A stretch of 64,000 nucleotides of DNA, taken from contig JBGUBD010000004.1 of assembly GCA_041821185.1 (NCBI GenBank), positions 124,001 through 188,000 of the forward strand, written 5' to 3'. Below, in pieces: positions 36,736 through 44,777 of this stretch. The position numbers were made by a program, and so were the translations under genes. Position 1 is the first letter of the stretch. The number at the start of each line of letters is the position of its first letter. The notes below the pieces were generated by a model that was not told where the DNA came from, searched no databases, and was given only the letters and a program-made list of their open reading frames with translations. Source of the DNA: Phycisphaerales bacterium AB-hyl4 (GTDB taxonomy: Bacteria; Planctomycetota; Phycisphaerae; Phycisphaerales; Phycisphaeraceae).

Positions 36736-38250
36736 ATGGCGCGACTGAAAAGGAACGACCTGCAAATGATCTCGGACAGCGAATTGCGGCGACGGATGAT
36801 GGGCTGCTGGCTGGGCAAGGCGGTGGGCGGCACGCTTGGCATGCCATACGAAGGCGTGCGCAATACATTGAATCTGACGTATTACGATCCGATGCCCGAG
36901 GAGATGTTGCCGAATGACGATCTTGATGCGCAAGTGGTTTACGCATTTTTACTGGACAAGATGGAGCAGCCGCGAGTAGATCGTCACGTGCTTACTGAAG
37001 CGTGGCGGCACATCGGCATGTCGCCGGACGAGTATGGCATCTGCAAGCGCAACATGAAACTGGGGCTGGTTCCGCCGGCGACCGGCAGCTACGACAACCC
37101 CTTTGCTCGCGGCATGGGCGCTGCGATTCGCACGGAAATCTGGGCATGTCTTGCGCCGGGCCAGCCGGAGTTAGCGGCGGCATACGCCTATGAAGACGCT
37201 TGCATGGATCATGCGGGCGAAGGCGTGGATGCGGCGGTATTTCTGGCGGCGCTTCAAAGCATGGCATTTGTCGAACAGGATCGCGAGGCGCTGCTGGATC
37301 AGGCGATGGCCTACCTGCCTGCCGAAAGCGAACTGCGGCAGGCCATTCAGAACACACGGAAATGGTGGGCCGAGTCCGGCGACTGGCACGTGGTTCAAAA
37401 GCGATTGGCCGACCGTTATCTCAATGACAATTTCACCGACGTGGTGATCAACCTTGCCTACATCGTGCTCGGCTGGCTGGCGGGCGAGGGGCAGTTCGGC
37501 AAGTCGATCTGCGCCGCCGTCAACGCCGGGCAGGACACAGACTGCACGGGCGCGACGCTGGGGGCGCTGCTTGGCATTCTCGATCCGGATAGCATTGAGC
37601 AAAACTGGCTCACCCCGATCGGCCGTGACCTTGTGCTCAGCGAAAGCGTCAGCGGCGTGACGCATCCGCCGACACTCGATGGCTTCACCGATCAGATCAT
37701 GGGCCTTCGGCACAAGCTCGCCGGCCGCGCGCCGGCCGTCGAAGCGCAGCCACAGGACACCAGCCACCTGGCGATTCGTGCGGAAGTCGCGTTCGATGAC
37801 GACGACGCACTTCCAGACGTCAACGAAGCGCCCGCCATGCCCACGGATGCGCAGCCCATCAGCCTGCCAGGCCAGTATGTGCAGTGGCCGGCAGCGGACT
37901 GTTGCGGCAGGCAGGTCTGGCTGCGCTATCGCATTTCGCTCGCAGACACCGGCCCGGTCCAACTGCTGTTCAACACTCCCGAGCCGATGCGCGTCTGGCT
38001 CGACGGCCATGGCATCCTGGCAAGCGAGGGCTCGGCTTTTGTGCCCGCCATGCACCGGGCACCAAAGGGGCAAGGCCTGACGGTAGACCTCCTGGCCGGC
38101 GAGCATGAAGTTGTCGCCGTGATGCGCCGTCCCGAAGCCGGCCCGTTGACCTGGTGCATCGGGCTCAGCGACGTGAAGGCGAGCCCGGTGTGCAATGACT
38201 GGCTTGCTGACGTATTCGATCGCCCCGGCCGCACGGTCGCGGTACGGTGA
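36736..38250 (+). CDS. ADP-ribosylglycohydrolase-fold protein with C-terminal beta domain
   Basis: ATG 36736 gives 504 residues; ATG 36766, which has AGGAACG ten bases before it, may be the true start. Residues 15-340 form an ADP-ribosylglycohydrolase fold: MMGCWLGKAVGGTLGMPYEG, NDDLDAQ, DHAGEGVDAAVFLAAL and NAGQDTDCTGATLGALLG, the last with the metal-binding Asp cluster. The family removes ADP-ribose from proteins or nucleotides, but many planctomycete members in sugar loci have unknown substrates. Residues 375-504 form a beta-sandwich (VWLRYRISLADTG, PMRVWLDGHGI) like sugar-binding modules. There is no signal peptide. It ends a sugar cassette but sits behind a terminator. Confidence 0.75.
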   Translation: MARLKRNDLQMISDSELRRRMMGCWLGKAVGGTLGMPYEGVRNTLNLTYYDPMPEEMLPNDDLDAQVVYAFLLDKMEQPRVDRHVLTEAWRHIGMSPDEYGICKRNMKLGLVPPATGSYDNPFARGMGAAIRTEIWACLAPGQPELAAAYAYEDACMDHAGEGVDAAVFLAALQSMAFVEQDREALLDQAMAYLPAESELRQAIQNTRKWWAESGDWHVVQKRLADRYLNDNFTDVVINLAYIVLGWLAGEGQFGKSICAAVNAGQDTDCTGATLGALLGILDPDSIEQNWLTPIGRDLVLSESVSGVTHPPTLDGFTDQIMGLRHKLAGRAPAVEAQPQDTSHLAIRAEVAFDDDDALPDVNEAPAMPTDAQPISLPGQYVQWPAADCCGRQVWLRYRISLADTGPVQLLFNTPEPMRVWLDGHGILASEGSAFVPAMHRAPKGQGLTVDLLAGEHEVVAVMRRPEAGPLTWCIGLSDVKASPVCNDWLADVFDRPGRTVAVR

Positions 38251-38338
38251 CGGCGCACCCATTAATCGCTGTGGCCTGCCTGAAGCAGGCCACACAGAAG
38301 TGGCCCAAAATGTCGGGCCCCCCGCGTAACTCATGTCT

Positions 38339-38840
38339 TCACGCCGCCTTCCGCTCGTAATGATTCAGCAGCCCGCCGAGCAACGGCGTCCGCCGCACCG
38401 GCCCAATCGCTCCGGCCACCACCTCTCGTGCCTCCGGTCCATCCCGCTCGTTCAACGGCACGTTCCCAGGGATTGATGCGGGCACATCGTGTTGTGATAC
38501 TTCACATAGATCTGCACAACGTAATCGACCTGCCTCAAACTGAAGCACCACAGCGCGTTCAGGCACTCCCGCTTCAGACTGCCGATCCACGACTCGGCGA
38601 ACGAATTCGCAGCCGGAGATTGGAACGGCGTCTTCACGATCTGCTCGCCACTGATCCGGCGGAAGTGCTCGTCGAGCGCCTCCGTGTACTTGCTGTCGCG
38701 ATCCCGGATCAGGAAGCGCAGGTCCAGGCCTTCGTCCTCCGTCCACATCGTGACGTTCCGCGCCTGCTGCTGCATGACCCACCGCCGATACGTCTTGACG
38801 CTGACGATTCCCCCTTCATGGTGAGGGATGTCCGTCTACA
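38339..38840 (-). pseudogene. DDE transposase/integrase-core relic
   Basis: The frame holding KTYRRWVMQQQARNVTMW (from about 38830) goes through FLIRDRDSKYTEALDEHF (catalytic Asp) and ANSFAESWIGSLKRECLN (catalytic Glu), then YHNTMCPHQSLG. Near 38470 the frame shifts, and the typical tail (GNVPLNERDGPEAREVV, LLGGLLNHYERKAA) continues in another frame to 38339. The N-terminal half with the first catalytic Asp is missing. It resembles the rve-type transposases of IS3/IS481-like elements. No terminal repeats or target duplication were seen. Confidence 0.75.
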
Positions 38841-38890
38841 CCTATCCTACAGGCCGATGTCACGCAGAACTGCAATTGTCTCGTTCTGAT

Positions 38891-39115
38891 TCACACAACT
38901 AGTACGACAACGCGGTGCGTACATAGAAAGTCGTTGATTGCAGCCACTGGCGTCGAGTAATGAGTAGGGATCGCTCCATCGGCAGGGTTTAGTATGACGC
39001 GATAAGCGGCACTGCGTACAAAGCCCTGGGGGCCCATCAGGCCGCGCAGTTGCTCGTTGAATCCGGCAGCAACGTGATAGCATATTTCTGATGCAAGAAT
39101 GGCATGGCGAGGCAA
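38891..39115 (-). pseudogene. Possible gene fragment, family unknown
   Basis: A 74-codon frame with protein-like sequence (GFNEQLRGLMGPQGFVRSA, YRVILNPADGAIPTHYSTPV) ends at 38891. Its start abuts a duplicated phosphatase fragment, so it may be the 3' end of a broken gene. I do not recognise it. The stretch 38841-38890 shows nothing. Confidence 0.3.
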
Positions 39116-39137
39116 TAGGTCCTGAATTGCGGTAAAT

Positions 39138-39390
39138 GCATCGTCCGGACATGGAGATGCTCGAGCCGGACTTCTCGTCGGACACCGACCCGACGCGACC
39201 CGAACGCCTGAGGGCGGAAAGGCAGGCCATCGATCAGTTCGAAACGGGACAGCTCGAAGGTTACGGCATGGTGCAGGTGAACGGCGGCAAGGTTTCGGTC
39301 GATCTTTACAACGGGCTGGGCAGACGCAAATGGAAAACGCTGGACCTGACTTCCGTACTCAAGGCTCAAGGGCCTGCCGATACGGTTCAC
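39138..39390 (+). repeat. 253-bp copy of the 3' end of the metallophosphoesterase gene at 62507-63703
   Basis: This segment matches the reverse complement of 62522-62774 without gaps, with about ten mismatches counted by eye. It encodes RPDMEMLEPDFSSDTDP to RKWKTLDLTSVLKA in frame, but has no start or catalytic part of the enzyme, so it is not a working gene. It lies among transposase relics. Confidence 0.9.
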
Positions 39391-39405
39391 GCCGCCATAC
39401 CGTGA

Positions 39406-39809
39406 CGAATGTCGCGAACTGTGTCATGGGCAACCGCCGAAGGCGTCACCGGATCGGAATTATGCACTGTGGCCGCCAAGACAAGGGCTCACGCACCACG
39501 GCGATCAAGCAGACCGAGTATCAATGACTCTACGTCTTCACGGCCGTGGTTGTCCGGAGAAACTCGAAGCTTAGCAATCGATCATAACCATCCCGATCCC
39601 CGCAAGGCGTGGGGCTAACTATCGCACCATGTGAGTTCGCTTTATCGGCTCAGGCGACCTAATCTGATCGTATAAAATAGCACTCATTTTTTATCTCGGC
39701 TGAATCAGAATTTGATAGCAGAACAATGGCGACTCCCCCCCGCCATCAATATTTGGGGTCGTTCACACGGATAGCATTCGCGCCCCTCTAACTCGCACTG
39801 AAGGGATAT
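39406..39809. other. 404-base stretch without a gene
   Basis: It lies between the duplicated fragment and the epimerase gene. No protein-like frame or RNA gene was seen. The AT-rich part at 39668-39715 is the likely promoter region for the epimerase. Confidence 0.4.
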
Positions 39810-40658
39810 ATGATGAAGAAGATATTGGTCACCGGCGGAGCAGGTAAGGCAGGGCGAGCCACCGTACAGGAACTGCTGGCGTACGGTTATGAGGTGCAGA
39901 GCACCGACCTCGTACGACATGGAGGTTTGGGGTGCCCAGAGATGCGTGCTGATCTCACCGACCTGGGCCAAGCGATCGATGTGTTGAAAGGTTTTGAAGC
40001 CGTGGTGCACTTGGCTGCGATCCCCGGGCCGGGAATCGTCAGCGACGTACAGACGTTCCACATCAATACCACGAGCACCTACAACGTGTTCAGCGCTGCC
40101 GCAACGCTGAACATGAAACGAGTGGTCTGGGCTTCGAGTGAGACGACGCTGGGCCTGCCGTTCCCGGCCAACCCGCCGGCCTACGCTCCGGTCGATGAAG
40201 CGCACCCGTTGACGCCGCATACCACGTATGCCCTGTCCAAGGTCGTTGGGGAGGAGTTGGCCCGGCAGTTCAGTCGCTGGAGCGGAATTCCGATCGTGGG
40301 GCTGCGGTTCAGCAACATTATGGAGCCGGCCGACTATGCCCGTTTCCCCTCGTTCCAAGCGGACCCGGAACTGCGGGCGTGGAATCTGTGGGGCTACGTG
40401 GACGCGCGGGATATGGCGCAGAGTTGTCGGCTGGCATTGGAGGCCGATCTGACTGGGGCATCGGCGTTCATCATCGCCGCAGCCGACACGGTGATGACTC
40501 GGCCAAGTGCTGAGCTGCTCGCCGAACGCTTCCCCCAGACTGAGCTGCGGGGCCTAACCGATTCCCGCGCCACCCTGCTGAGCATTGACGCCGCCAAACA
40601 GGTGCTGGGCTACCGACCAGCTTACTCCTGGACAGACCATGTCGAACCTGCCGGGTGA
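39810..40658 (+). CDS. NAD-dependent epimerase/dehydratase (extended SDR)
   Basis: Start ATG 39810 (or 39813) follows AAGGGA. The 282-residue protein has the Rossmann motif TGGAGKAGRATV (residues 8-19), the substrate strand VVHLAAIPGP (near 67), and the active-site pair in YALSK (near 143) with Ser/Thr around SSETTLG. Extended SDRs of this kind act on nucleotide sugars or free sugars and uronates, as epimerases, dehydratases or dehydrogenases. The product cannot be named. It is a single gene with relics on both sides. Confidence 0.82.
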   Translation: MMKKILVTGGAGKAGRATVQELLAYGYEVQSTDLVRHGGLGCPEMRADLTDLGQAIDVLKGFEAVVHLAAIPGPGIVSDVQTFHINTTSTYNVFSAAATLNMKRVVWASSETTLGLPFPANPPAYAPVDEAHPLTPHTTYALSKVVGEELARQFSRWSGIPIVGLRFSNIMEPADYARFPSFQADPELRAWNLWGYVDARDMAQSCRLALEADLTGASAFIIAAADTVMTRPSAELLAERFPQTELRGLTDSRATLLSIDAAKQVLGYRPAYSWTDHVEPAG

Positions 40659-40780
40659 CGCAACCGCAACCGGACCTCCACGTCCCACTCGATCGACTTA
40701 ACTACAAACTGCGCGGCGTCACCAATGCCCCCCTACTTTCACGCCATTTGCATTGCGAACTTGGGAACATCGCCCTCCTT

Positions 40781-40993
40781 TCATTCGCTGAACCGGCCAT
40801 GGCGGCGTCGCCAGGCCCTAATCTCCGCCGACGTCAGACCGCCGAACGCCTGGCGCGGCCACTGGTGAACTGGCTGCCTGCCCTGATCGCTGTCAAAGAT
40901 CACCGATGCGTCCATTGCCAACGCCAGCTTGATCGCCTCCACGCAGAGGCTCGCATCCAGCATAAAGCTGACAGACCCTGCCTCACAATGCAT
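40781..40993 (-). pseudogene. IS3-type transposase relic
   Basis: The fragment LCVEAIKLALAMDASVIFDS followed by DQGRQ resembles the catalytic region around the second Asp of IS3-family transposases (usual form DQGxQ/Y). The following sequence is protein-like but out of register. Start, end and inverted repeats are missing. It lies in the 354-base convergent gap between the epimerase and the phosphatase gene. Confidence 0.4.
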
Positions 40994-41012
40994 GGATCGC
41001 TCGCTGTAATCC

Positions 41013-42839
41013 TTACCGGCGATGCGATGGCGGTATGTAATGATCGATCAGTTTTCCATCCTCGCTGATAATCTTGAAGTCCTGCTGCCGATCCTGGATC
41101 GTCACGAGAATCAGATGCCGGATGGACTCGGCTCGCTGGAGGTACCAAGTCTCGTCAACCGGATGCACGGTGCGAACGTCTACGCCCCATGCACCGTCGC
41201 CGATGTACACCACGCCTTCCGGGTGCTCTTGTTCATCGCGAATGGGTACGGTGCGCTTGTACGTGTGATCATCATTCTCGAACACGACGGTCAGATTGTG
41301 TCGCTCGAACAGCGGTACCCAGTGCTCTCGTACATTACGGGCAATCGTGCGGTTATAGTCGCGATGCGACGGAAAGCCCGGCGAATGATAAATCGGGAAC
41401 ACGTGCGGCACATCGCTCCGCTGGTCAAGTTGCTCCTCCAGCCACGAGGTTTGCTGGCCTTCGATCGGGCCGCTGTGGTCCGAGTCGAGAAGGAAGATGC
41501 TCATGTAATCGCTGAAGTCGAGTACGGCATAGCCGGGATGGCCCGGGAAGGGAAACAGGTTATAGAAGTAAGGTGCAATGGCTTCACGAAACTCATCTGT
41601 GTCCTCGTAGGCGTCGCGGCCGCGATCGTCACCGTAGTAGGTGAAGCCGCGCACTTCATGGTTGCCGATGGCGAGCACAACCGGCACGACCCGGCCGTCG
41701 TCATCGATCAGCGTGTTCAGATTGGCGTCAAACCATTCGTACCACCGGTCAAGCCGATCTTCGCGCCCATCGGCGTAGGCCAGGTCACCCCCCCACAGCA
41801 TGAAGTCCACGTCGTACTGCATCGCCACGCGGTTGGTCTGCTCCATCCAGCGCTGGCGGTGTCGTGTGTCGCCGCCGGCGGCAAAGCGAATCGGCTCGCT
41901 CGCGTCCGCGGGCATCGTGCGGAACGAATAGAACGGGCTGCTTTGTCCGCGTTCATCACGGAAAATCCGGAACCGGTAGCTCGAGCCCGGCTCTAACCCG
42001 GTCAACTCGGCCGTGCGAATGTGACGATCCGAAAACGTCATCGGGTGACTGGTCGGCTCAATGCGCTGCCAGTTCTCTTCATCCCCATCGGCATACTTAA
42101 GCACTGCCGGGTCGTCTTCGTCCTCCGTGTGCCAGAGGATCGTCATCGTCGTCGTCGGGTCCTGCTGCCAGGTCAGGTACAACGCCAGTGGTGTCTGCAC
42201 CGGCTCGGATGCAACCAGGCGAGCGCCGAGGCAGATGTCCGAACTGCTCGTGCCCTGGTTGTGCACCGACACCGCCAGCACATTGCGCCCCTCACGCAGC
42301 AGCGACGCATCAACTTCAAAGATGTCCGTTCTCACAATCGGGTTCGTCACGCCCGTCGGTCGCGTTCCGAACCCGACCTCGCCGTCTGGCATGATGGCGC
42401 TGCGGCCGATCTCCACACCGTTGAGGTAATAGACCGCGCCGTCGTCAACGATCTCGTCCAGCCGAAGTTCCACTGCCTCCAGCGGGCCATCGTAGTGGAA
42501 CTCTTTACGGAAGTAATAGGTGATGAGATTGTTTTCCACTTCCGTCTGCAGCCCCGGCTCGGGCCAGCGGGTGTGTCGACCAGACGTGTCATAGCCCAGC
42601 AGCGCGGGCCCTTCCGCCCATTCGCTGTCGTCATAGTCCGGCTCGCGCCATGCCTCGCCGAGATCTTCGTTGCCGTCGTGATACCGCCATATCGCGTCGA
42701 AGTCGATGATCACCTCATCCGTCGGCGCCAAGTCGGCGTTCGCCGGGACGGCCAAGACCAGACAGACTACGCCCATCATTAACATGCCCGCCAGGCGGAA
42801 GACCCGGCGAGATACGGTTACATGCCAATTACGTTCCAT
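41013..42839 (-). CDS. Secreted purple-acid-phosphatase-like metallophosphoesterase
   Basis: Start ATG 42839 is chosen because a signal peptide (MLMMGVVCLVLAVPANA) follows and AAAGG lies upstream. The 608-residue protein has a galactose-binding-like domain (about 35-195; ELRLDEIVDDGAVYYLNGVE), a fibronectin-like domain typical of purple acid phosphatases (about 200-300; ALYLTWQQDPTTTMTILWHT) and the metallophosphoesterase core. Metal ligands appear as AGGDTRHRQ, WGGDLAYADG, IGNHEV, IYHSPGF and FENDDHTYKR. It should hydrolyse phosphate esters outside the cytoplasm. It is the last gene of the ABC-transporter operon and a paralogue of the genes at 58471 and 59869. Confidence 0.85.
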   Translation of the reverse strand: MERNWHVTVSRRVFRLAGMLMMGVVCLVLAVPANADLAPTDEVIIDFDAIWRYHDGNEDLGEAWREPDYDDSEWAEGPALLGYDTSGRHTRWPEPGLQTEVENNLITYYFRKEFHYDGPLEAVELRLDEIVDDGAVYYLNGVEIGRSAIMPDGEVGFGTRPTGVTNPIVRTDIFEVDASLLREGRNVLAVSVHNQGTSSSDICLGARLVASEPVQTPLALYLTWQQDPTTTMTILWHTEDEDDPAVLKYADGDEENWQRIEPTSHPMTFSDRHIRTAELTGLEPGSSYRFRIFRDERGQSSPFYSFRTMPADASEPIRFAAGGDTRHRQRWMEQTNRVAMQYDVDFMLWGGDLAYADGREDRLDRWYEWFDANLNTLIDDDGRVVPVVLAIGNHEVRGFTYYGDDRGRDAYEDTDEFREAIAPYFYNLFPFPGHPGYAVLDFSDYMSIFLLDSDHSGPIEGQQTSWLEEQLDQRSDVPHVFPIYHSPGFPSHRDYNRTIARNVREHWVPLFERHNLTVVFENDDHTYKRTVPIRDEQEHPEGVVYIGDGAWGVDVRTVHPVDETWYLQRAESIRHLILVTIQDRQQDFKIISEDGKLIDHYIPPSHRR

Positions 42840-42913
42840 CGCGTCCATCCTTTCACATGAAATAATAAATACACTTTTGTGCCCGTCATGTGCCACGCCC
42901 GATGCTTCGCATT

Positions 42914-44773
42914 TCAACCCTTAATGCCGGTGAGCGTGATGCCTTGAATGAAGTAGCGTTGAGCCATGAAAAACAATGCCACCACCGGCAGGGTCATCAA
43001 TGTTGAGGCGGCCATCAGCAGGCCGAAGTCGCCGCCATGTTCGGTACGGAAATCGAACAGGCCCAATGCGAGCGGGTACAAACGCTGATCATTGAGATAA
43101 ATCAACGGGCCCATGAACTCGTTCCAGGTGTTCATGAAAGTGAAGATGCCCACCGCCGCCAGCGCCGGCTTCATCAGCGGGAGGATAATCCGCCAATAGA
43201 TGCCGAAGTAACCACAGCCATCAATTCGCGCTGCGTCCTCCAGTTCGGCAGGGATGGCCTTCATGAACTGTCGCAGGAGGAAGATGAAAAACGCCGTGCC
43301 CAGGAACGAAGGAATCCACAGCGGTATCAGTGTGTTGTACCAACCCAGGCCACGGAAGATCATGAACACAGGGATCATCGTCACCTGCGGCGGCAGCATC
43401 ATCGTCGCCAACAACACCACGAACAGCACATCGCGTCCCGGCCAGTGTAGCCTTGCAAACGAATACGCCACTAGCGAACAAGCAAATATCTGCCCGATAA
43501 TGGTCAGCACAACCAGGTAAAAGCTGTTGAACACGTAATGCCAGCGATACGGCGTACTGAGAAATGCCTGGCGATAGTTGTCCGTGTACTTGTGCCATAA
43601 TTGCCCAAGCCGACTGCTGCGCTCGATATGCAGCCGCATGCGGAAATGGCCTGGCTGGTTGAATACCTCCCCTGCTTCGGCGGAACTCAACTGTGCGGGC
43701 ACCAACTGCCACACGCCCAGGTCGCGTTCGTCGCGATCGTCCATGTGCTTGAACTTGAACGTGATCTCCTGCCATCGTCGCTGACCGAGGAACAACCGAT
43801 CCTGGGGAACGTAACGCCGACCATTCACTTCAAGTTCCACACGAAGTCGATGCCACGATCGGTCCTGCCGAATCGGCAACGTCACCGCCAGCCATTCCTC
43901 CATGGCCACGGGCAGCGGGAAGTCCGCCACCATCGTCGCTTCATCCGTCTCACTGAGGTCATAGGCCAGATGCGCAACCGCATCCTGCGGCGACTCGCTC
44001 GGTTCGTGCATGAGACGCAGGGGCGATCCAGCCTCTGCCTGCCAGTGATCCAGTAACGATCGCTCCGCGTCCAGTGGATGATCCAACAGCTGCTCGTCGC
44101 GCACCATCACATTGCGCAACGCCACACCACGGTGAATCGTCGGCCAGACATCGCCGACGCGATCATCATCCAGCCGTCCTTCCACAGCCTGCAGGATCGA
44201 TTCTGCTTCCCCCTCCCACGTGGCTGTTGGCAGCCCGGCGGTGACGCTCGTCCACAGGCCGGTCACCACCGCCTCACGCAGCATCGCCGCTTCCACCCCT
44301 TCCATCTGCTGCGCCGTAATCCTCGGCTCGGCATGTCGCCACAGCAGTGCCCGCAGCTCCGGTTCCATCTCATCCCAACGCGAGACCGCCAGCGCCTCGG
44401 GGCGAACCATCGGCGATAGTTCCTCCAGCGTGATGTAGGGCGACTGCCGCACGGGCTCTGGAATCACCGGCACCCATCGCGGCGGATAAACAAAGATCTC
44501 CTCCGGATACTTGAAGCTCGTGCTGAGCATCCACACAAATGGAAAGGAAAACAGCAGCGAACCAATCACCAGCGCCCCGGTCGCCAGCAGCCGCGACAGC
44601 CAAGCCATCGGCAGCGCCCAGGCGCATGCCAGCGAAAAGGCCGCGAACAGCCCGGCCACATAAATCAGCACGCCGATGCCGTGCGCAAAATCGCCCACGA
44701 GCACCGCCACCGCCATGACCGCCAAGGCCATCAACTGGGCCATCAATCCAAAACCAATAAACACGCGCTTCAT
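42914..44773 (-). CDS. ABC sugar permease (MalG-type) with a large internal insertion
   Basis: The 619-residue protein has membrane segments at about 5-30, 35-55 and 63-86, then the MalG-type start FVWMLSTSFKYPEEIF, an extra region of about 285 residues (109-395), and the standard permease body from YTDNYRQAF onward with five more segments. The EAA loop (AELEDAARIDGCGYFGIYWR, near 509-528) contacts the ATPase. A usual MalG-type permease is about 280-300 residues. The insertion is hydrophilic, with beta-rich stretches (RVELEVNGRRYVPQDRL), and should lie on the outer side. It follows the binding-protein/permease fusion after four bases. The ATPase is not nearby. Confidence 0.85.
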   Translation of the reverse strand: MKRVFIGFGLMAQLMALAVMAVAVLVGDFAHGIGVLIYVAGLFAAFSLACAWALPMAWLSRLLATGALVIGSLLFSFPFVWMLSTSFKYPEEIFVYPPRWVPVIPEPVRQSPYITLEELSPMVRPEALAVSRWDEMEPELRALLWRHAEPRITAQQMEGVEAAMLREAVVTGLWTSVTAGLPTATWEGEAESILQAVEGRLDDDRVGDVWPTIHRGVALRNVMVRDEQLLDHPLDAERSLLDHWQAEAGSPLRLMHEPSESPQDAVAHLAYDLSETDEATMVADFPLPVAMEEWLAVTLPIRQDRSWHRLRVELEVNGRRYVPQDRLFLGQRRWQEITFKFKHMDDRDERDLGVWQLVPAQLSSAEAGEVFNQPGHFRMRLHIERSSRLGQLWHKYTDNYRQAFLSTPYRWHYVFNSFYLVVLTIIGQIFACSLVAYSFARLHWPGRDVLFVVLLATMMLPPQVTMIPVFMIFRGLGWYNTLIPLWIPSFLGTAFFIFLLRQFMKAIPAELEDAARIDGCGYFGIYWRIILPLMKPALAAVGIFTFMNTWNEFMGPLIYLNDQRLYPLALGLFDFRTEHGGDFGLLMAASTLMTLPVVALFFMAQRYFIQGITLTGIKG

Positions 44774-44777
44774 ACGT

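Noticed and set aside
38339..41012. Complete insertion sequence
   Set aside because: Only C-terminal or internal transposase pieces with frameshifts, and no terminal repeats.
40655..41068. 137-codon plus-strand frame after the epimerase
   Set aside because: Opposite a transposase relic and the end of a phosphatase gene; no family likeness.
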